From Chromatium okenii (GTDB lineage: Bacteria; Pseudomonadota; Gammaproteobacteria; Chromatiales; Chromatiaceae): 64,000 nt of DNA. Position 1 is the first letter of the stretch. The number at the start of each line of letters is the position of its first letter. The stretch spans positions 1 to 64,000 of the forward strand of contig NZ_PPGH01000013.1 in NCBI RefSeq assembly GCF_002958735.1, written 5' to 3'. Shown piece after piece: positions 29,814-39,310 of the stretch. Position numbers and translations under genes: made by a program. Under the pieces are notes generated by a model. That model ran no database searches. It saw nothing but the letters and a program-made list of their open reading frames with translations, and was not told the DNA's origin.

Positions 29814-31283
29814 ATGCTGATTTACGACCAATCCCGTGCTGGTCGCCGAGCGCCAACGCAAGCGCCGCTCAATTCATTTGATGTCACTACAATTGCTCCA
29901 GCGCTGCGCCGTCGCACTCGTCCGCATCTGCCGGAAGTGTCTGAAATGCAGGTGGTGCGTCACTATACGCGCTTGTCACAAAAGAACTTTTCCATTGATA
30001 CGCAGTGTTATCCGCTCGGTTCGTGCACGATGAAATATAACCCTCGCGTTTGTCACACGTTGGCGATGCTGCCGGGGTTTCTCAATCGGCATCCGCTGAC
30101 GCCAGACAGTCACGGTCAGGGAGTGCTGGCTTGTCTGTTTGAATTGCAAGACATTTTGAAAGAAATCACCGGCATGGCAGCAGTATCGCTGGCTCCATCT
30201 GCCGGAGCGCAAGGCGAGTTTGCCGGCGTTGCGATGATCCGCGCTTATCATCAAGCGCGGGGCGATGTAGCGCGAACCGAAATGCTGGTTCCCGACGCCG
30301 CGCATGGCACAAATCCCGCGTCCGCCGTGATGTGCGGGTTTACTGTCCGCGAGATTCCGACCGGCGCTGATGGCGATGTCGATTTGACGGCACTCGCAGC
30401 GGCAGTCGGCCCACAAACTGCCGGAATCATGTTGACCAATCCCAGCACGGTCGGCGTATTTGACCGCAATATCCAAGCCATTGCCCGCACCGTGCACACC
30501 GCTGGCGGCTTGCTGTATTACGACGGCGCAAATCTCAACGCCATTTTGGGCAAGGTGCGCCCCGGCGACATGGGCTTCGATGTGATTCACATGAATCTGC
30601 ACAAAACCTTTTCCACTCCCCACGGCGGCGGCGGACCCGGCGCAGGTCCCGTCGGCGTGTCGCCGCGTTTGGAACCCTATTTACCCGTGCCATTGGTCGC
30701 TTGCGACGGCAGCACTTATCGCTGGCTGACCGAGCGCGACCGTCCGCACAGCATCGGACGCTTGACCGCGTTCGGCGGCAACATCGGCATTTTGCTGCGT
30801 GCTTATATTTATGCGCGGCTACTCGGACGCGAAGGCATGGGGCGCGTCGCCGAATTCGCCACGCTCAACGCCAATTATCTGCTGGCACGACTGCAAGCCA
30901 TTGGTTTTGAAGCAGCTTATCCGCAACGCCGCGCCAGCCACGAATTCATTATCACGCTGAAACGTGAAGCAAAAGAACTCGGCGTAAATGCTATGGATAT
31001 TGCAAAACGTTTATTAGATTACGGCTATCACGCACCAACCACTTATTTTCCATTACTCGTGCCGGAATGCTTATTGATTGAACCAACCGAAACCGAAACT
31101 AAAGAAGAATTGGATGGTTTTATTGCCGCACTTGCCGCCATTCGCCGTGAAGCCTATGAAAATCCGCAACATCTCAAAACTGCGCCGCATCATTTGCCCT
31201 TGCGTCGTCTCGATGATGTGCGAGCAGCACGGCAATTAGATTTAGCGTGGACACCGAATCATCACGAGAATGCGAATGGCTAA
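29814..31283 (+). CDS. gcvPB: Glycine dehydrogenase (decarboxylating) subunit 2
   Basis: The PLP-binding half of the P-protein of the glycine cleavage system, which decarboxylates glycine and loads the aminomethyl group onto lipoyl-GcvH. 489 residues. The PLP lysine is in [16 protein letters not shown], with [34 protein letters not shown] and YDGANLNA all present. This is the split two-subunit form, so a gcvPA partner is required; it is not next to this gene or elsewhere in the window. dgkA overlaps its 3' end. Confidence 0.95.
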   Translation: MLIYDQSRAGRRAPTQAPLNSFDVTTIAPALRRRTRPHLPEVSEMQVVRHYTRLSQKNFSIDTQCYPLGSCTMKYNPRVCHTLAMLPGFLNRHPLTPDSHGQGVLACLFELQDILKEITGMAAVSLAPSAGAQGEFAGVAMIRAYHQARGDVARTEMLVPDAAHGTNPASAVMCGFTVREIPTGADGDVDLTALAAAVGPQTAGIMLTNPSTVGVFDRNIQAIARTVHTAGGLLYYDGANLNAILGKVRPGDMGFDVIHMNLHKTFSTPHGGGGPGAGPVGVSPRLEPYLPVPLVACDGSTYRWLTERDRPHSIGRLTAFGGNIGILLRAYIYARLLGREGMGRVAEFATLNANYLLARLQAIGFEAAYPQRRASHEFIITLKREAKELGVNAMDIAKRLLDYGYHAPTTYFPLLVPECLLIEPTETETKEELDGFIAALAAIRREAYENPQHLKTAPHHLPLRRLDDVRAARQLDLAWTPNHHENANG

Positions 31284-31647
31284 TCAAAACGCAAAAGGTT
31301 GGCGGCGCGTCGTGTTTGCGTTTGGCTATTCAATGAACGGATTAAAAGCCTGTTTCGTACATGAAGAAGCATTTCGACAAGAGATTTTTCTGCTGATATT
31401 TTTCATTCCGCTGGCGCTATGGCTTGGCGAAACGCCAACTGAACGCGCATTATTGGTTGGCAGTTTATTGATTGTGCCCATTGTTGAATTGCTCAATTCA
31501 GCAATTGAAGCCAATGTTGATCGCGTGGGTTTAGAACGACATGAATTATCGGGTCGCGCTAAAGACATCGCCTCCGCCGCAGTGTTTTCCAGTATTGCGT
31601 TTTGTGTGGTGAATTGGGCACTGATTTTAATTCCTAGATGGGTATAA
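31276..31647 (+). CDS. dgkA: Diacylglycerol kinase (prokaryotic DgkA)
   Basis: A 123-residue inner-membrane kinase that recycles diacylglycerol to phosphatidic acid. It has the conserved A.GYS.NGLKACF segment, HEEAFRQE, and the active-site [10 protein letters not shown](N)VDR followed by AKDIASAAV. Three membrane helices, at about 38-55, 60-77 and 105-122. The ATG at 31276 overlaps the gcvPB stop by 8 bases, suggesting coupling; another ATG at 31270 is also in frame. Confidence 0.93.
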   Translation: MANQNAKGWRRVVFAFGYSMNGLKACFVHEEAFRQEIFLLIFFIPLALWLGETPTERALLVGSLLIVPIVELLNSAIEANVDRVGLERHELSGRAKDIASAAVFSSIAFCVVNWALILIPRWV

Positions 31648-31705
31648 AACACCTGATGCAGCACACCTACATCTGTTCAGAATTATCAGCGCAGGAATAC
31701 GTTCT

Positions 31706-32470
31706 ATGATTCGTTTTGCCCTCTCATTGGTGATTGCACTCGCATTTGCCACAACTGCTGCGGCGCATTTTCAAGAACTCATTCCAAATACGGAAATCAT
31801 TATTACCGCCAGCGAAAATCCAGTTGAATTGCACTTGCAATTCACGCATCCAATGGAACGCGGGCCATTGATGAACATGGCACAACCCGTACAATTTGGC
31901 GTGATTAGCCCAACGGGACGCGAAGATTTACTGCCTAATTTGACTGCGCACAGCATCGCCGATCATCAGACGTTTAGTGCCAGTTATCGCATTAAACAGC
32001 CCGGCGATTACCTGTTTTTTGTGGAGCCAGCGCCCTATTGGGAACCGGCTGAAGGTGTGATGATTATTCATTACACCAAAGTCATCGTGTCTGCATTTGG
32101 CGCAGAAAATGGCTGGGATACTGAAATCGGCTTACCGGTTGAAATCATTCCATTAACGCGCCCCTATGGATTATGGACAGGAAATCTATTCACTGGCGTG
32201 GTTAAACACAACGGTCAACTAGTGCCTTTTGCGGAAGTTGAAGTAGAATGGCGCAATGATAGCTCCATTAAACCACCAGCATCGCCGTTTGTGACGCAAG
32301 TCGTTAAAACTGATGCCAATGGCGTCTTTAGTTACGCCATGCCTCATTCTGGCTGGTGGGGATTTGCGGCATTACTCAATGGCGATCAACCACTAAAAAA
32401 CCCAGCGGGAAACGCGGTTCCAGTGGAATTAGGGGCGCTGATTTGGGTGCGCACACGAGATATGAAATAA
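31706..32470 (+). CDS. nikK: DUF4198 accessory protein of Ni/Co ECF transporter (NikK type)
   Basis: A 254-residue exported protein. The signal peptide ends ATTAAAHFQ, leaving a histidine near the mature N-terminus. Two beta domains follow, the second with a [21 protein letters not shown] Ig-like start; [12 protein letters not shown] near the end is typical of DUF4198/NikK. Known context: nikKMLQO clusters encode nickel- or cobalt-specific ECF importers in which K is a periplasmic auxiliary. It is first in the cluster, 4 bp before nikM. Confidence 0.8.
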   Translation: MIRFALSLVIALAFATTAAAHFQELIPNTEIIITASENPVELHLQFTHPMERGPLMNMAQPVQFGVISPTGREDLLPNLTAHSIADHQTFSASYRIKQPGDYLFFVEPAPYWEPAEGVMIIHYTKVIVSAFGAENGWDTEIGLPVEIIPLTRPYGLWTGNLFTGVVKHNGQLVPFAEVEVEWRNDSSIKPPASPFVTQVVKTDANGVFSYAMPHSGWWGFAALLNGDQPLKNPAGNAVPVELGALIWVRTRDMK

Positions 32471-32473
32471 GCT

Positions 32474-33094
32474 ATGGCACATATTCCCGATGGCGTGTTA
32501 TCTGCGCCAGTGTTAATTGGCGGCGCAGTGTTTTCAATCGGCTTATTGACGACCGCACTGCGCCGACTAGATGATGAACGATTGCCCGCAGCAGCCGTAT
32601 TATCTGCTGCTTTTTTTGTCTCTTCGTTAATTACGATTCCCATTGGACCCACCAGCGTTCATTTATTATTAAATGGGTTAATGGGTTTATTGCTAGGGTG
32701 GACAGCAATTCCGGCATTATTCGTGGCGTTGCTATTACAGGCAGCGTTTTTTGGTTATGGCGGAATTTTAGTGCTGGGCGTTAATACGCTGAATATGGCA
32801 TTGCCAGCGTTGATCTGCGCACTGTTATTCACGCCATTATTGCGTCGAATTGCGCCAGCTCGATTTTTTTGGATTGGCGCTGCCGCAGGTTTATGCGGAG
32901 TGTTATTAACTGGTGGATTGGTGGCGTTAAGTTTAGGTTTAAGTGGTGACGCATTCCGCACTGCGGCTGGAGTGCTATTGGCAAGCTATTTACCGCTCGC
33001 ATTGGTGGAGGCACTGATTACCGGCACGGTATTGACTTTTTTACAGCGTGTCGCGCCGGAATTATTGGAGCCATTGGTGGTATTGCGTGGTTAA
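32474..33094 (+). CDS. nikM: Ni/Co ECF transporter substrate-binding membrane subunit (CbiM/NikM)
   Basis: A 206-residue integral membrane S-component with six or seven hydrophobic helices. It starts MAHIPDGVL. In the CbiM/NikM family the free N-terminus and an early histidine chelate the metal. Here an extra alanine precedes the histidine; removal of the initiator Met, expected before Ala, would put His at position 2 as in the MHIPDG members (inference). GPTSVHLLLNG and VLGVNTLNMALPA are also family motifs. nikL starts within its end. Confidence 0.92.
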   Translation: MAHIPDGVLSAPVLIGGAVFSIGLLTTALRRLDDERLPAAAVLSAAFFVSSLITIPIGPTSVHLLLNGLMGLLLGWTAIPALFVALLLQAAFFGYGGILVLGVNTLNMALPALICALLFTPLLRRIAPARFFWIGAAAGLCGVLLTGGLVALSLGLSGDAFRTAAGVLLASYLPLALVEALITGTVLTFLQRVAPELLEPLVVLRG

Positions 33095-33662
33095 TTACAT
33101 CAGCACATTGGCGCTATTGTTTATTTGTGCTTTCAATTGCGCCCCAGCGCTGGCGCATCGGCTGCAAGTATTCGCCAGCGCCGAGGGTGCGAATATCAGC
33201 GGCAGCGCCTATTTTGCGGGTGGCGCGAAAGCGGGCGATGCGTCCATTTCAATTCAGGATGCGACGGGTCACAAGCTCGCGGAATTGCGCACGGCCGCCG
33301 ATGGCAGTTTTAGTTATCCGGTGCAAACGCCGACCGAGCATTTGGTGATTGCCGACAGTGGCGACGGACATCGGGCGCAATGGCGCGTGACGGCAGCGGA
33401 ATTGGGTGGAAATCTGCCGCTGTCCGCAGCGCCAGCGTCATCTGCCATCGTTTCAACTACAACCGCAAACACCGTTGATCCGGCGCTGCTCGCGGCGATG
33501 GAGCAGGCAGTGGCGAGGCAAGTACGACCACTGCGCGAGGAATTACAAGCGGCTAAAAATCAAGCCCATTTCCGCGACATTCTCGGCGGCATCGGCTACA
33601 TCGTTGGTTTAACTGGCATTTTGCTGTGGTGGCGTCAACGCCGCAGCCCACCTCGCCCGTGA
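33087..33662 (+). CDS. nikL: Ni/Co ECF transporter accessory protein (NikL type)
   Basis: A 191-residue protein with an N-terminal signal segment (ISTLALLFICAFNCAPALAH), a carboxypeptidase-regulatory-like beta domain (GANISGSAYFAGGAKAGDASI) and a single C-terminal membrane helix (GGIGYIVGLTGILLWW), the layout of NikL/CbiL. The GTG at 33087 overlaps the nikM stop. A histidine (LAHRLQV) lies right at the predicted signal cleavage site, as in NikK. Confidence 0.8.
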   Translation: MVNYISTLALLFICAFNCAPALAHRLQVFASAEGANISGSAYFAGGAKAGDASISIQDATGHKLAELRTAADGSFSYPVQTPTEHLVIADSGDGHRAQWRVTAAELGGNLPLSAAPASSAIVSTTTANTVDPALLAAMEQAVARQVRPLREELQAAKNQAHFRDILGGIGYIVGLTGILLWWRQRRSPPRP

Positions 33663-34414
33663 GCCAGCTCGCGCTTTTTCTTCCGCCTGCATCCTGTTGG
33701 ATATGCGCCCGCGATCCTCGGCTGCGCATCGTTGCGGCTGGAGTTTTTGCGCTGGTGACGGTCAATTTCACGCATTTATTCACGTTATTGATCGCAGTGC
33801 TAAGTGCCGTGACCATGCTCATCAGCAGCGGCGGCTGGAAACGTTGGCGACAATTGCTGGCGCTAGAAAGCGTGATGCTGTTGTTATTATTGACATTACC
33901 GCTGACCGTGCCCGGCGCGGCGCTATTCACCGTCGGCGGATTCAGCGCCAGCCGCACCGGTCTCACCTTGGCAATAACGCTGTTGCTCAAAGCCAACGCC
34001 ATTGTCGTGATGATGCTGGCACTGGTCGGCAGTCTGGAGCCGATGCAATTCGGTCACGCGCTGGCGCGGCTCGGCGTACCGGAAAAATTGGTACATTTGC
34101 TGCTGCTGACCATTCGCCAGATTCACTTGTTATATCAAGAGTTTATTCGTTTGCGCCAAGCGATGCGTGCTCGCGCTTTTGTGCCACGCAGCGATCGCCA
34201 CACTTGGCACAGTTACGGTTGGCTGATGGGAATGTTGCTGGTGCGCAGTTTGACGCGCTCGCAACGGCTGGCAGCGGCGATGCGTTTGCGCGGATTTCAC
34301 GGGCGGCTGTATTTGCTCGATGCGTGGGTGTGGCAGTGGCAACGGGCTGACACGACGCTAGCGCTGGGATTTGCGTTATTTCTCAGCAGCTTAATTGCAC
34401 TGGAATCGTGGTGA
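33659..34414 (+). CDS. nikQ: ECF transporter transmembrane subunit (CbiQ/NikQ)
   Basis: A 251-residue T-component linking the S-subunit to the ATPase. It has several hydrophobic helices and the two coupling motifs AMRARAF and AAAMRLRGF (the A-R-G boxes of CbiQ). The GTG start at 33659 overlaps the nikL stop (GTGA). The ATPase gene overlaps its own stop in the same way, so the whole cluster is translationally coupled. Confidence 0.9.
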   Translation: MSQLALFLPPASCWICARDPRLRIVAAGVFALVTVNFTHLFTLLIAVLSAVTMLISSGGWKRWRQLLALESVMLLLLLTLPLTVPGAALFTVGGFSASRTGLTLAITLLLKANAIVVMMLALVGSLEPMQFGHALARLGVPEKLVHLLLLTIRQIHLLYQEFIRLRQAMRARAFVPRSDRHTWHSYGWLMGMLLVRSLTRSQRLAAAMRLRGFHGRLYLLDAWVWQWQRADTTLALGFALFLSSLIALESW

Positions 34415-35097
34415 TAACCATGCCATCGCTCCTCGAATTACGCGAAGTGCATTCTGGTTATCCCACGCATCCGGTGCTGCGCGGCGTCAATTTTGCGCTG
34501 GCAGCGGGCGAGCGCGTGGCACTGATTGGTGCGAACGGCGCAGGCAAAACGACGTTGCTGCATTTATTGGTCGGACTGGTACGTCCGACGGCCGGTGAAG
34601 TGATCGCTTTTGGTCAAGTGCGGCGCAGCGAGACGGATTTTCACGCCGTGCGAGCGCAAGTCGGGCTGGTGTTTCAAGATGCTGATGATCAACTTTTTTG
34701 TCCGACCGTGCTGGAAGATGTCGCCTTTGGGCCGCGCAATCTCGGACGTACTTCGGCGCAGGCGAAAGCAGATGCACTGGACACCTTGGCTGCGCTGGGA
34801 TTGGCAGGATTTGCCGAGCGCGTGACTTATCGACTATCGGCGGGGGAAAAACGGCTGGTGGCATTGGCGACGGTATTGGCAATGAAACCGACCGTATTGT
34901 TATTAGATGAACCAACGAATGGTTTAGATGCCGCAACTGAAGCGCGATTAATTCAATATCTCGCTGCATTAAAACAGGCAATGGTGATTGTATCGCACGA
35001 TCAACAAGTGCTGGCGCAATTGGCAACCCGCAGCGTTCGACTTGATAGCGGCGTATTACACCATGAACCACGAATGAACTCTGCAAAACATCCATAG
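34411..35097 (+). CDS. nikO: ECF transporter ATP-binding protein (CbiO/NikO)
   Basis: A 228-residue ATPase energising Ni/Co uptake. Walker A GANGAGKTT, Q-loop VGLVFQDADDQLFCPTV (the DDQ(L)F motif is characteristic of CbiO-type ATPases), signature LSAGEKR, Walker B VLLLDEPTNGLD and H-loop VSHD. The GTG at 34411 overlaps the nikQ stop (GTGA); ATG 34420 is an alternative. Last gene of the cluster. Whether the metal is nickel or cobalt cannot be told from sequence. Confidence 0.9.
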   Translation: MITMPSLLELREVHSGYPTHPVLRGVNFALAAGERVALIGANGAGKTTLLHLLVGLVRPTAGEVIAFGQVRRSETDFHAVRAQVGLVFQDADDQLFCPTVLEDVAFGPRNLGRTSAQAKADALDTLAALGLAGFAERVTYRLSAGEKRLVALATVLAMKPTVLLLDEPTNGLDAATEARLIQYLAALKQAMVIVSHDQQVLAQLATRSVRLDSGVLHHEPRMNSAKHP

Positions 35098-35221
35098 CAT
35101 CCATTTCCTGACCATTCGCTGACAACGACCGATAGCTATTGGTCAGGGCGTCATTGTTAATCTGCGTTTCAGATCGCGGCACACTGCAACGATCAATTCA
35201 ATCATCAATTGAGGCGCACCG

Positions 35222-35836
35222 ATGACCATACCCACCCAAATTCCAACCGAATCTACTTCAACTGCAAATCCGAATACGCAAGTGCGCGTTTGGGATCGAT
35301 TCATCCGCGCTTTTCATTGGACGCTGGCAGCGGCTTTTATGACGGCGTTTATTGTGGAAGACGATTTGCTTAATGTGCACGTCAACGCCGGTTATCTCGT
35401 ATTCATTCTGATTGCTGTCCGCATCATTTGGGGCGTGATTGGCAGCGAATATGCGCGATTTAGCGATTTTGTGCGCCAACCACGCGAGATCATGGCTTAT
35501 CTGAAAGCTGCGCTGACGCATCAAGCGCCGCGTTATCTCGGTCATAACCCCGCCGGCGGCGCGATGGTGATCGTCATGTTGCTGACCTTAACGGCGACTG
35601 CGTTGAGCGGTATGGCGTTATATGGCGCGACGGAATTTGCTGGACCACTTGCGGGAATGATGAGCGGCGCATCGGAAGCAACTGGCGAGGCGATTGAAGA
35701 AGTGCATGAATTTTTTGCCAATTTCACGCTGGCGCTGGTGTTCTTTCATTTGGCTGGCGTGGCGTTTTCCAGTTTGTCGCATCGTGAAAACCTGATTGGC
35801 GCAATGATTACCGGCTTCAAACGGAGTGCAAAATGA
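35222..35836 (+). CDS. Membrane cytochrome b561 of the SHP cluster
   Basis: A 204-residue di-heme b-type cytochrome with four membrane helices: FHWTLAAAFMTAF, VNAGYLVFILIAVRIIWG, MVIVMLLTLTATALSGMALYG and LALVFFHLAGVAFSS. Candidate haem histidines are in RAFHW, HVNAGY, EVHEFF and FFHLAG. It is the usual partner of SHP and diheme cytochrome c, presumably passing electrons from quinol to the periplasmic cytochromes. Its stop overlaps the start of the SHP gene. Confidence 0.88.
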   Translation: MTIPTQIPTESTSTANPNTQVRVWDRFIRAFHWTLAAAFMTAFIVEDDLLNVHVNAGYLVFILIAVRIIWGVIGSEYARFSDFVRQPREIMAYLKAALTHQAPRYLGHNPAGGAMVIVMLLTLTATALSGMALYGATEFAGPLAGMMSGASEATGEAIEEVHEFFANFTLALVFFHLAGVAFSSLSHRENLIGAMITGFKRSAK

Positions 35837-36189
35837 TGCGTCAACATCTTGTAATCACAGCGATTACTGCTGCATTGACGTTTTCTGCTGCGTCATTCGC
35901 TGCCGATCCCGCCGCCGGTAAAGCTGCATGGAACGCCGAACATGCGCAAACCGATGGTTCACCCGCTCGCAGCTGCGCCACCTGTCACGGTCAAGATTTG
36001 ACGCAAGCTGGACGTCACGCCAAAACCGGCAAGGTGATTGAACCAATGGCTCCTTCGGTCAATCTGCAACGCTTAACCGATCCCGAAAAGATTGAAAAAT
36101 GGCTGGCGCGTAATTGTAAATGGACGTTTGAACGCGAATGCAGCACCAATGAAAAAGCTGATTTCATCAGCTACATCAAAACTCAATGA
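35833..36189 (+). CDS. shp: Monohaem cytochrome c, SHP type (DUF1924)
   Basis: A 118-residue periplasmic cytochrome with a signal peptide ending AASFAAD and one haem site, CATCH at 48-52. The RNCKWTFERECS segment, with N94 flanked by C95 and C103, is the hallmark of DUF1924 (sphaeroides haem protein). In this family an asparagine serves as a displaceable axial ligand and allows oxygen binding. The physiological role is unsettled. It overlaps the b561 gene (ATGA) and is followed by the diheme cytochrome gene 16 bp later. Confidence 0.88.
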   Translation: MMRQHLVITAITAALTFSAASFAADPAAGKAAWNAEHAQTDGSPARSCATCHGQDLTQAGRHAKTGKVIEPMAPSVNLQRLTDPEKIEKWLARNCKWTFERECSTNEKADFISYIKTQ

Positions 36190-36205
36190 GCGAGCGATAA
36201 AACCA

Positions 36206-36817
36206 ATGAACAATTCCAAACGCATATTGAGCATGATCGCTATTGGTTTGTTTTCTCTCGGCGTCGTTAGCGTGGCTTTTAGCGATGATGATAATGATGA
36301 TGATGACGGACGGAGCAAGCACCATAAAAATAGTGGTTGGGTAGAATCTCGCGCTGATATTGCGCCAGTTACCAATGCAACTTATGGCAAAGAATGCGGC
36401 TCCTGTCACATGGCGTATCAACCGGGGCTGCTTCCCGCCACAGCTTGGACGCAAGTGATGACGCCAGCGGCACTAGCTAATCATTATGGCGACGATGCCA
36501 GCTTATCAGACACAATTCGCAACGAAATCAACGGTTATCTCAGTGCAAACGCTGCCGATCATGCTGCGCAAACTCGCGCTCAAGCCTTTGCGGTTGCCGC
36601 CGCGCCCAACGCACAAAATCAAGGAAATGCGTTACCGCGCATCACTAAAACCCGCTACTTCATGCGTAAGCACGATGAAATTCCGGCACGACTGGTGACG
36701 GGCAACCCGGAAGTTGGCAGTTTTAGCCAATGTAATCAATGTCATCGCGGCGCAGCAGATGGCGTATACAACGAACATCAAGTCAGTATTCCCGGTCACG
36801 GGCGCTGGGCGGATTAA
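36206..36817 (+). CDS. dhc: Diheme cytochrome c (DHC type)
   Basis: A 203-residue exported protein with a signal segment (SMIAIGLFSLGVVSVAFS) followed by an acidic DDDNDDDD stretch and a basic/His patch. Two haem sites are seen, CGSCH and CNQCH, the first in the YGKECGSCHMAYQPGLLP context of DHC. Known DHCs donate electrons to SHP. The start at 36206 was chosen because it leads directly into the signal; longer in-frame starts overlap shp. A strong bidirectional terminator follows. Confidence 0.87.
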   Translation: MNNSKRILSMIAIGLFSLGVVSVAFSDDDNDDDDGRSKHHKNSGWVESRADIAPVTNATYGKECGSCHMAYQPGLLPATAWTQVMTPAALANHYGDDASLSDTIRNEINGYLSANAADHAAQTRAQAFAVAAAPNAQNQGNALPRITKTRYFMRKHDEIPARLVTGNPEVGSFSQCNQCHRGAADGVYNEHQVSIPGHGRWAD

Positions 36818-36824
36818 ATACACA

Positions 36825-36851
36825 AAAAAAGCCCCCGTTCGGGGCTTTTTT
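36825..36851. terminator. Bidirectional rho-independent terminator
   Basis: AAAAAAGCCCC, loop CGTTC, GGGGCTTTTTT, lying between the convergent diheme cytochrome and fliD genes, with T-tracts for both strands. Confidence 0.92.
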
Positions 36852-36870
36852 CATTGCGATCATTCAATGT

Positions 36871-39273
36871 TTATTTATTAGATGCGGTAAATGGCAGCCG
36901 ATCTACCAAGCCATCAAGTTGACCGCCAGTATCTTGAAGACTCGCTACAATGCGCTCCATCGTGACGAATTGCGCGGTCAAGCGTGCGGAAACAGTCGTC
37001 ATTCGAGTATTTAACTTCGTTTTATCTTCACCCAAACGATCAAGCTGGGTTTGAATACCTGATTCACGCGATTCAATCACACCGGTCGAACTCAAAAAGT
37101 TATCAATTAGATTCGAGAGCTCACCAGCCATACCCCGCGAAAAACTCACCTGAAAGCCGCTGCCACTTTGCGCTGTTGCGCCAGCGCGAACGCTAAAGTT
37201 TAAGCCATAAGCGTCGGATTCAATATCTGGTAATAGCACATTGCCTGCGCCAAAACCTTCGATGCCATTTACAGTGCCAGCAACATCAATACCGCGAGTG
37301 CCACCCATTGTGGTGCTAATTCCAAATTCCGCCATGTCATTACTAATGCTCGCGAAGCTAATCGCTGACACCGTACCACCAGCCCGCGAATTAAAAATAA
37401 ATCGCTTATTCGTGGTGTCGTATTCAACATCAACTGCCGCACCAGCAGTGGATAATGTGGAATCAGCATTGATTTTTGCCTCTAGCTCTGCAGCGACATC
37501 AGCAGCAGTGTTATAGGTATTTATCAAGGTGATAGAGCTTGATTCAAGACCATCAACGTTGATCTTGAACGTATAATCTTTTGTAGTAGCATCTAGTGAT
37601 GGCGTAAAACTATTAGTGCCGCTATTGAAAGTAGCTTGCGTAATGGCACTGCTAAAAACTTTTGCTTGCGTTGGAGAAATTCCTAAATTCGCCATTCCTG
37701 TTCCAGTTTCAGTAAACCCAGCTTGGGAAATAGAACCGTATTCCCGCGACTTAAAACTGAACTGATTGTTAACGGTATCAAAGCCAACATCGACGCCAAC
37801 TCCAGCGGCTTTTAATTTAGAATCCGAGTTAATCCGTGATTGCAAATCAAGGCGCAATTGTTCTACTGAACTATAAGTGCCTGTCAGTTCAATTGAGTGG
37901 GAGGAAACGCCATCGACATTGAGCTTAAAGGTATAACCATCACCAGTGGCAATCGTTTTTGGAAAAGTATCAGTCATCGTACTGCCAATCGTTTCACCTT
38001 TTGTTGGATCACGAGTAATCGCAATCTCATAACTACCCGCAACTGCAGCAGAGGCAAAAGTGCCTTGATTCACCGTGACAGCACTATTGGCAGATGTGGT
38101 TTTATTAGCAAATAGCTCACCAACTAAATCAAAATGATTGGTAAAAGCATCGTTGAATTCAGTTTGGTTAATACTTAAACTACCATCGCGTTCAGTGCGA
38201 ATACCGACGTTGGTCAACGCAGTAAAACCACTTTCTAAACCGGGCACTGCGCCGCCGATTAAAGTACGCATTCGGTTAATTGTGCTGCGTGCTGAACTAT
38301 CGCCAGCAAGATCGCCGCGCACCAGATTGTTATCGGCATCACGGGTATAACCAACTAATTTATTAGTGGTTTCTTGAAAGGTGTTATAAGCAGTGACAAA
38401 TCCGCGTACCGCTGTTTCTGCCGCACTTTTATCTGCTGTCACGGAAAAAGTCAGGCTTTCAGTCGCAAGCATGGCTTTATTCACTGTGAAATTCAGCCCA
38501 GAAATAACATCGTCAATCGTATTACTCTCGCGGATCACTTCTAGACCGTTGACGGTTAATTTAGCATCACTAGCCTGCTGGGTTTCGGTCACAGAAGCAT
38601 GGTTCGTTGCTGTGAATGAAAAAGAATTGAGACTTGGATCATCAACACTGATTTGCATTGCGTTAGATGCGCCAGAGGGTGCCGTCAGTGTTAATTGATA
38701 TTTATCATCCACTTTAATCACTGATGCCTGCACACCAGCATTTTGGCTATTGATTTTTTCAGCGATGGTATCGAGCGAATCAGCAGCCGTAACATTAATT
38801 GATAGTGCCTCACGGTCAGTATTGGTGGCAAAACTGGTGGGATCGCTGCCAGTATAAGTCCAAGCGCCAAAACTAATAGTCATATTGCCAGATTTATTCA
38901 ATGCGCTATCGCGTTCAGTTTGCTCTTCAGTCGCAATCGATTGGGCGCTGGCAACTTGAGTCACATTGATTTTATAACTGCCAATTTGCGCACCGGGCGA
39001 AACCTTGTCAGCAGTAATCGCTTCTGAAGTGGGCACTGCCACTGAACGGGCATTGAATAAATCGGTACTACCGAGAGAAGCAACTGCGGTTTTAATCGTA
39101 TCCAACGCACTTTTCAGTTTGCCATAACCAGAAATTTGTGCCTCTAGCGTTTTCTGCTTGGCATCAATTCGCGCCTGTTGTGGAGCGCGTTCGACTTCGA
39201 CCAATTGCGAAACCAATTTGGTGATGTCAATACCTGATCCAGCGCCGAGTGTACTAACGATATTGGTGTCCAT
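36871..39273 (-). CDS. fliD: Flagellar hook-associated protein 2 (filament cap) FliD
   Basis: An 800-residue filament cap protein. N-terminal MDTNIVSTLGAGSGIDITKL and SQLVEVERAPQ, and the C-terminal coiled region (ESGIQTQLDRLGEDKTKLN; RLTAQFVTMERIVASLQ), are typical FliD. It is far longer than the 450-480 residues of enteric FliD because the middle has a duplicated domain of about 95 residues (YTFKLNVDG...ANLGIS and YTFKINVDG...AEFGIS). The ATG at 39273 follows AGGAGACC; an in-frame start at 39294 lacks a site. It is downstream of flaG by 37 bp. Confidence 0.93.
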   Translation of the reverse strand: MDTNIVSTLGAGSGIDITKLVSQLVEVERAPQQARIDAKQKTLEAQISGYGKLKSALDTIKTAVASLGSTDLFNARSVAVPTSEAITADKVSPGAQIGSYKINVTQVASAQSIATEEQTERDSALNKSGNMTISFGAWTYTGSDPTSFATNTDREALSINVTAADSLDTIAEKINSQNAGVQASVIKVDDKYQLTLTAPSGASNAMQISVDDPSLNSFSFTATNHASVTETQQASDAKLTVNGLEVIRESNTIDDVISGLNFTVNKAMLATESLTFSVTADKSAAETAVRGFVTAYNTFQETTNKLVGYTRDADNNLVRGDLAGDSSARSTINRMRTLIGGAVPGLESGFTALTNVGIRTERDGSLSINQTEFNDAFTNHFDLVGELFANKTTSANSAVTVNQGTFASAAVAGSYEIAITRDPTKGETIGSTMTDTFPKTIATGDGYTFKLNVDGVSSHSIELTGTYSSVEQLRLDLQSRINSDSKLKAAGVGVDVGFDTVNNQFSFKSREYGSISQAGFTETGTGMANLGISPTQAKVFSSAITQATFNSGTNSFTPSLDATTKDYTFKINVDGLESSSITLINTYNTAADVAAELEAKINADSTLSTAGAAVDVEYDTTNKRFIFNSRAGGTVSAISFASISNDMAEFGISTTMGGTRGIDVAGTVNGIEGFGAGNVLLPDIESDAYGLNFSVRAGATAQSGSGFQVSFSRGMAGELSNLIDNFLSSTGVIESRESGIQTQLDRLGEDKTKLNTRMTTVSARLTAQFVTMERIVASLQDTGGQLDGLVDRLPFTASNK

Positions 39274-39310
39274 ACTGGTCTCCTGTGATCGCAATTAAAA
39301 AATTAAGATG

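Noticed and set aside
31648-31705. Cobalamin riboswitch before the Ni/Co transporter
   Set aside because: The gap is 58 bp, too short for a B12 riboswitch, and no B12-box-like sequence is seen.
33697-34350. Plus-strand 217-codon frame overlapping nikQ
   Set aside because: Out-of-frame reading of the CbiQ gene with no membrane segments or motifs; nikQ fits the operon and family.
34487-35182. Long minus-strand frame opposite nikO (231 codons)
   Set aside because: It is an antisense shadow of a clear ATPase gene, with no ribosome binding site or recognisable motif.
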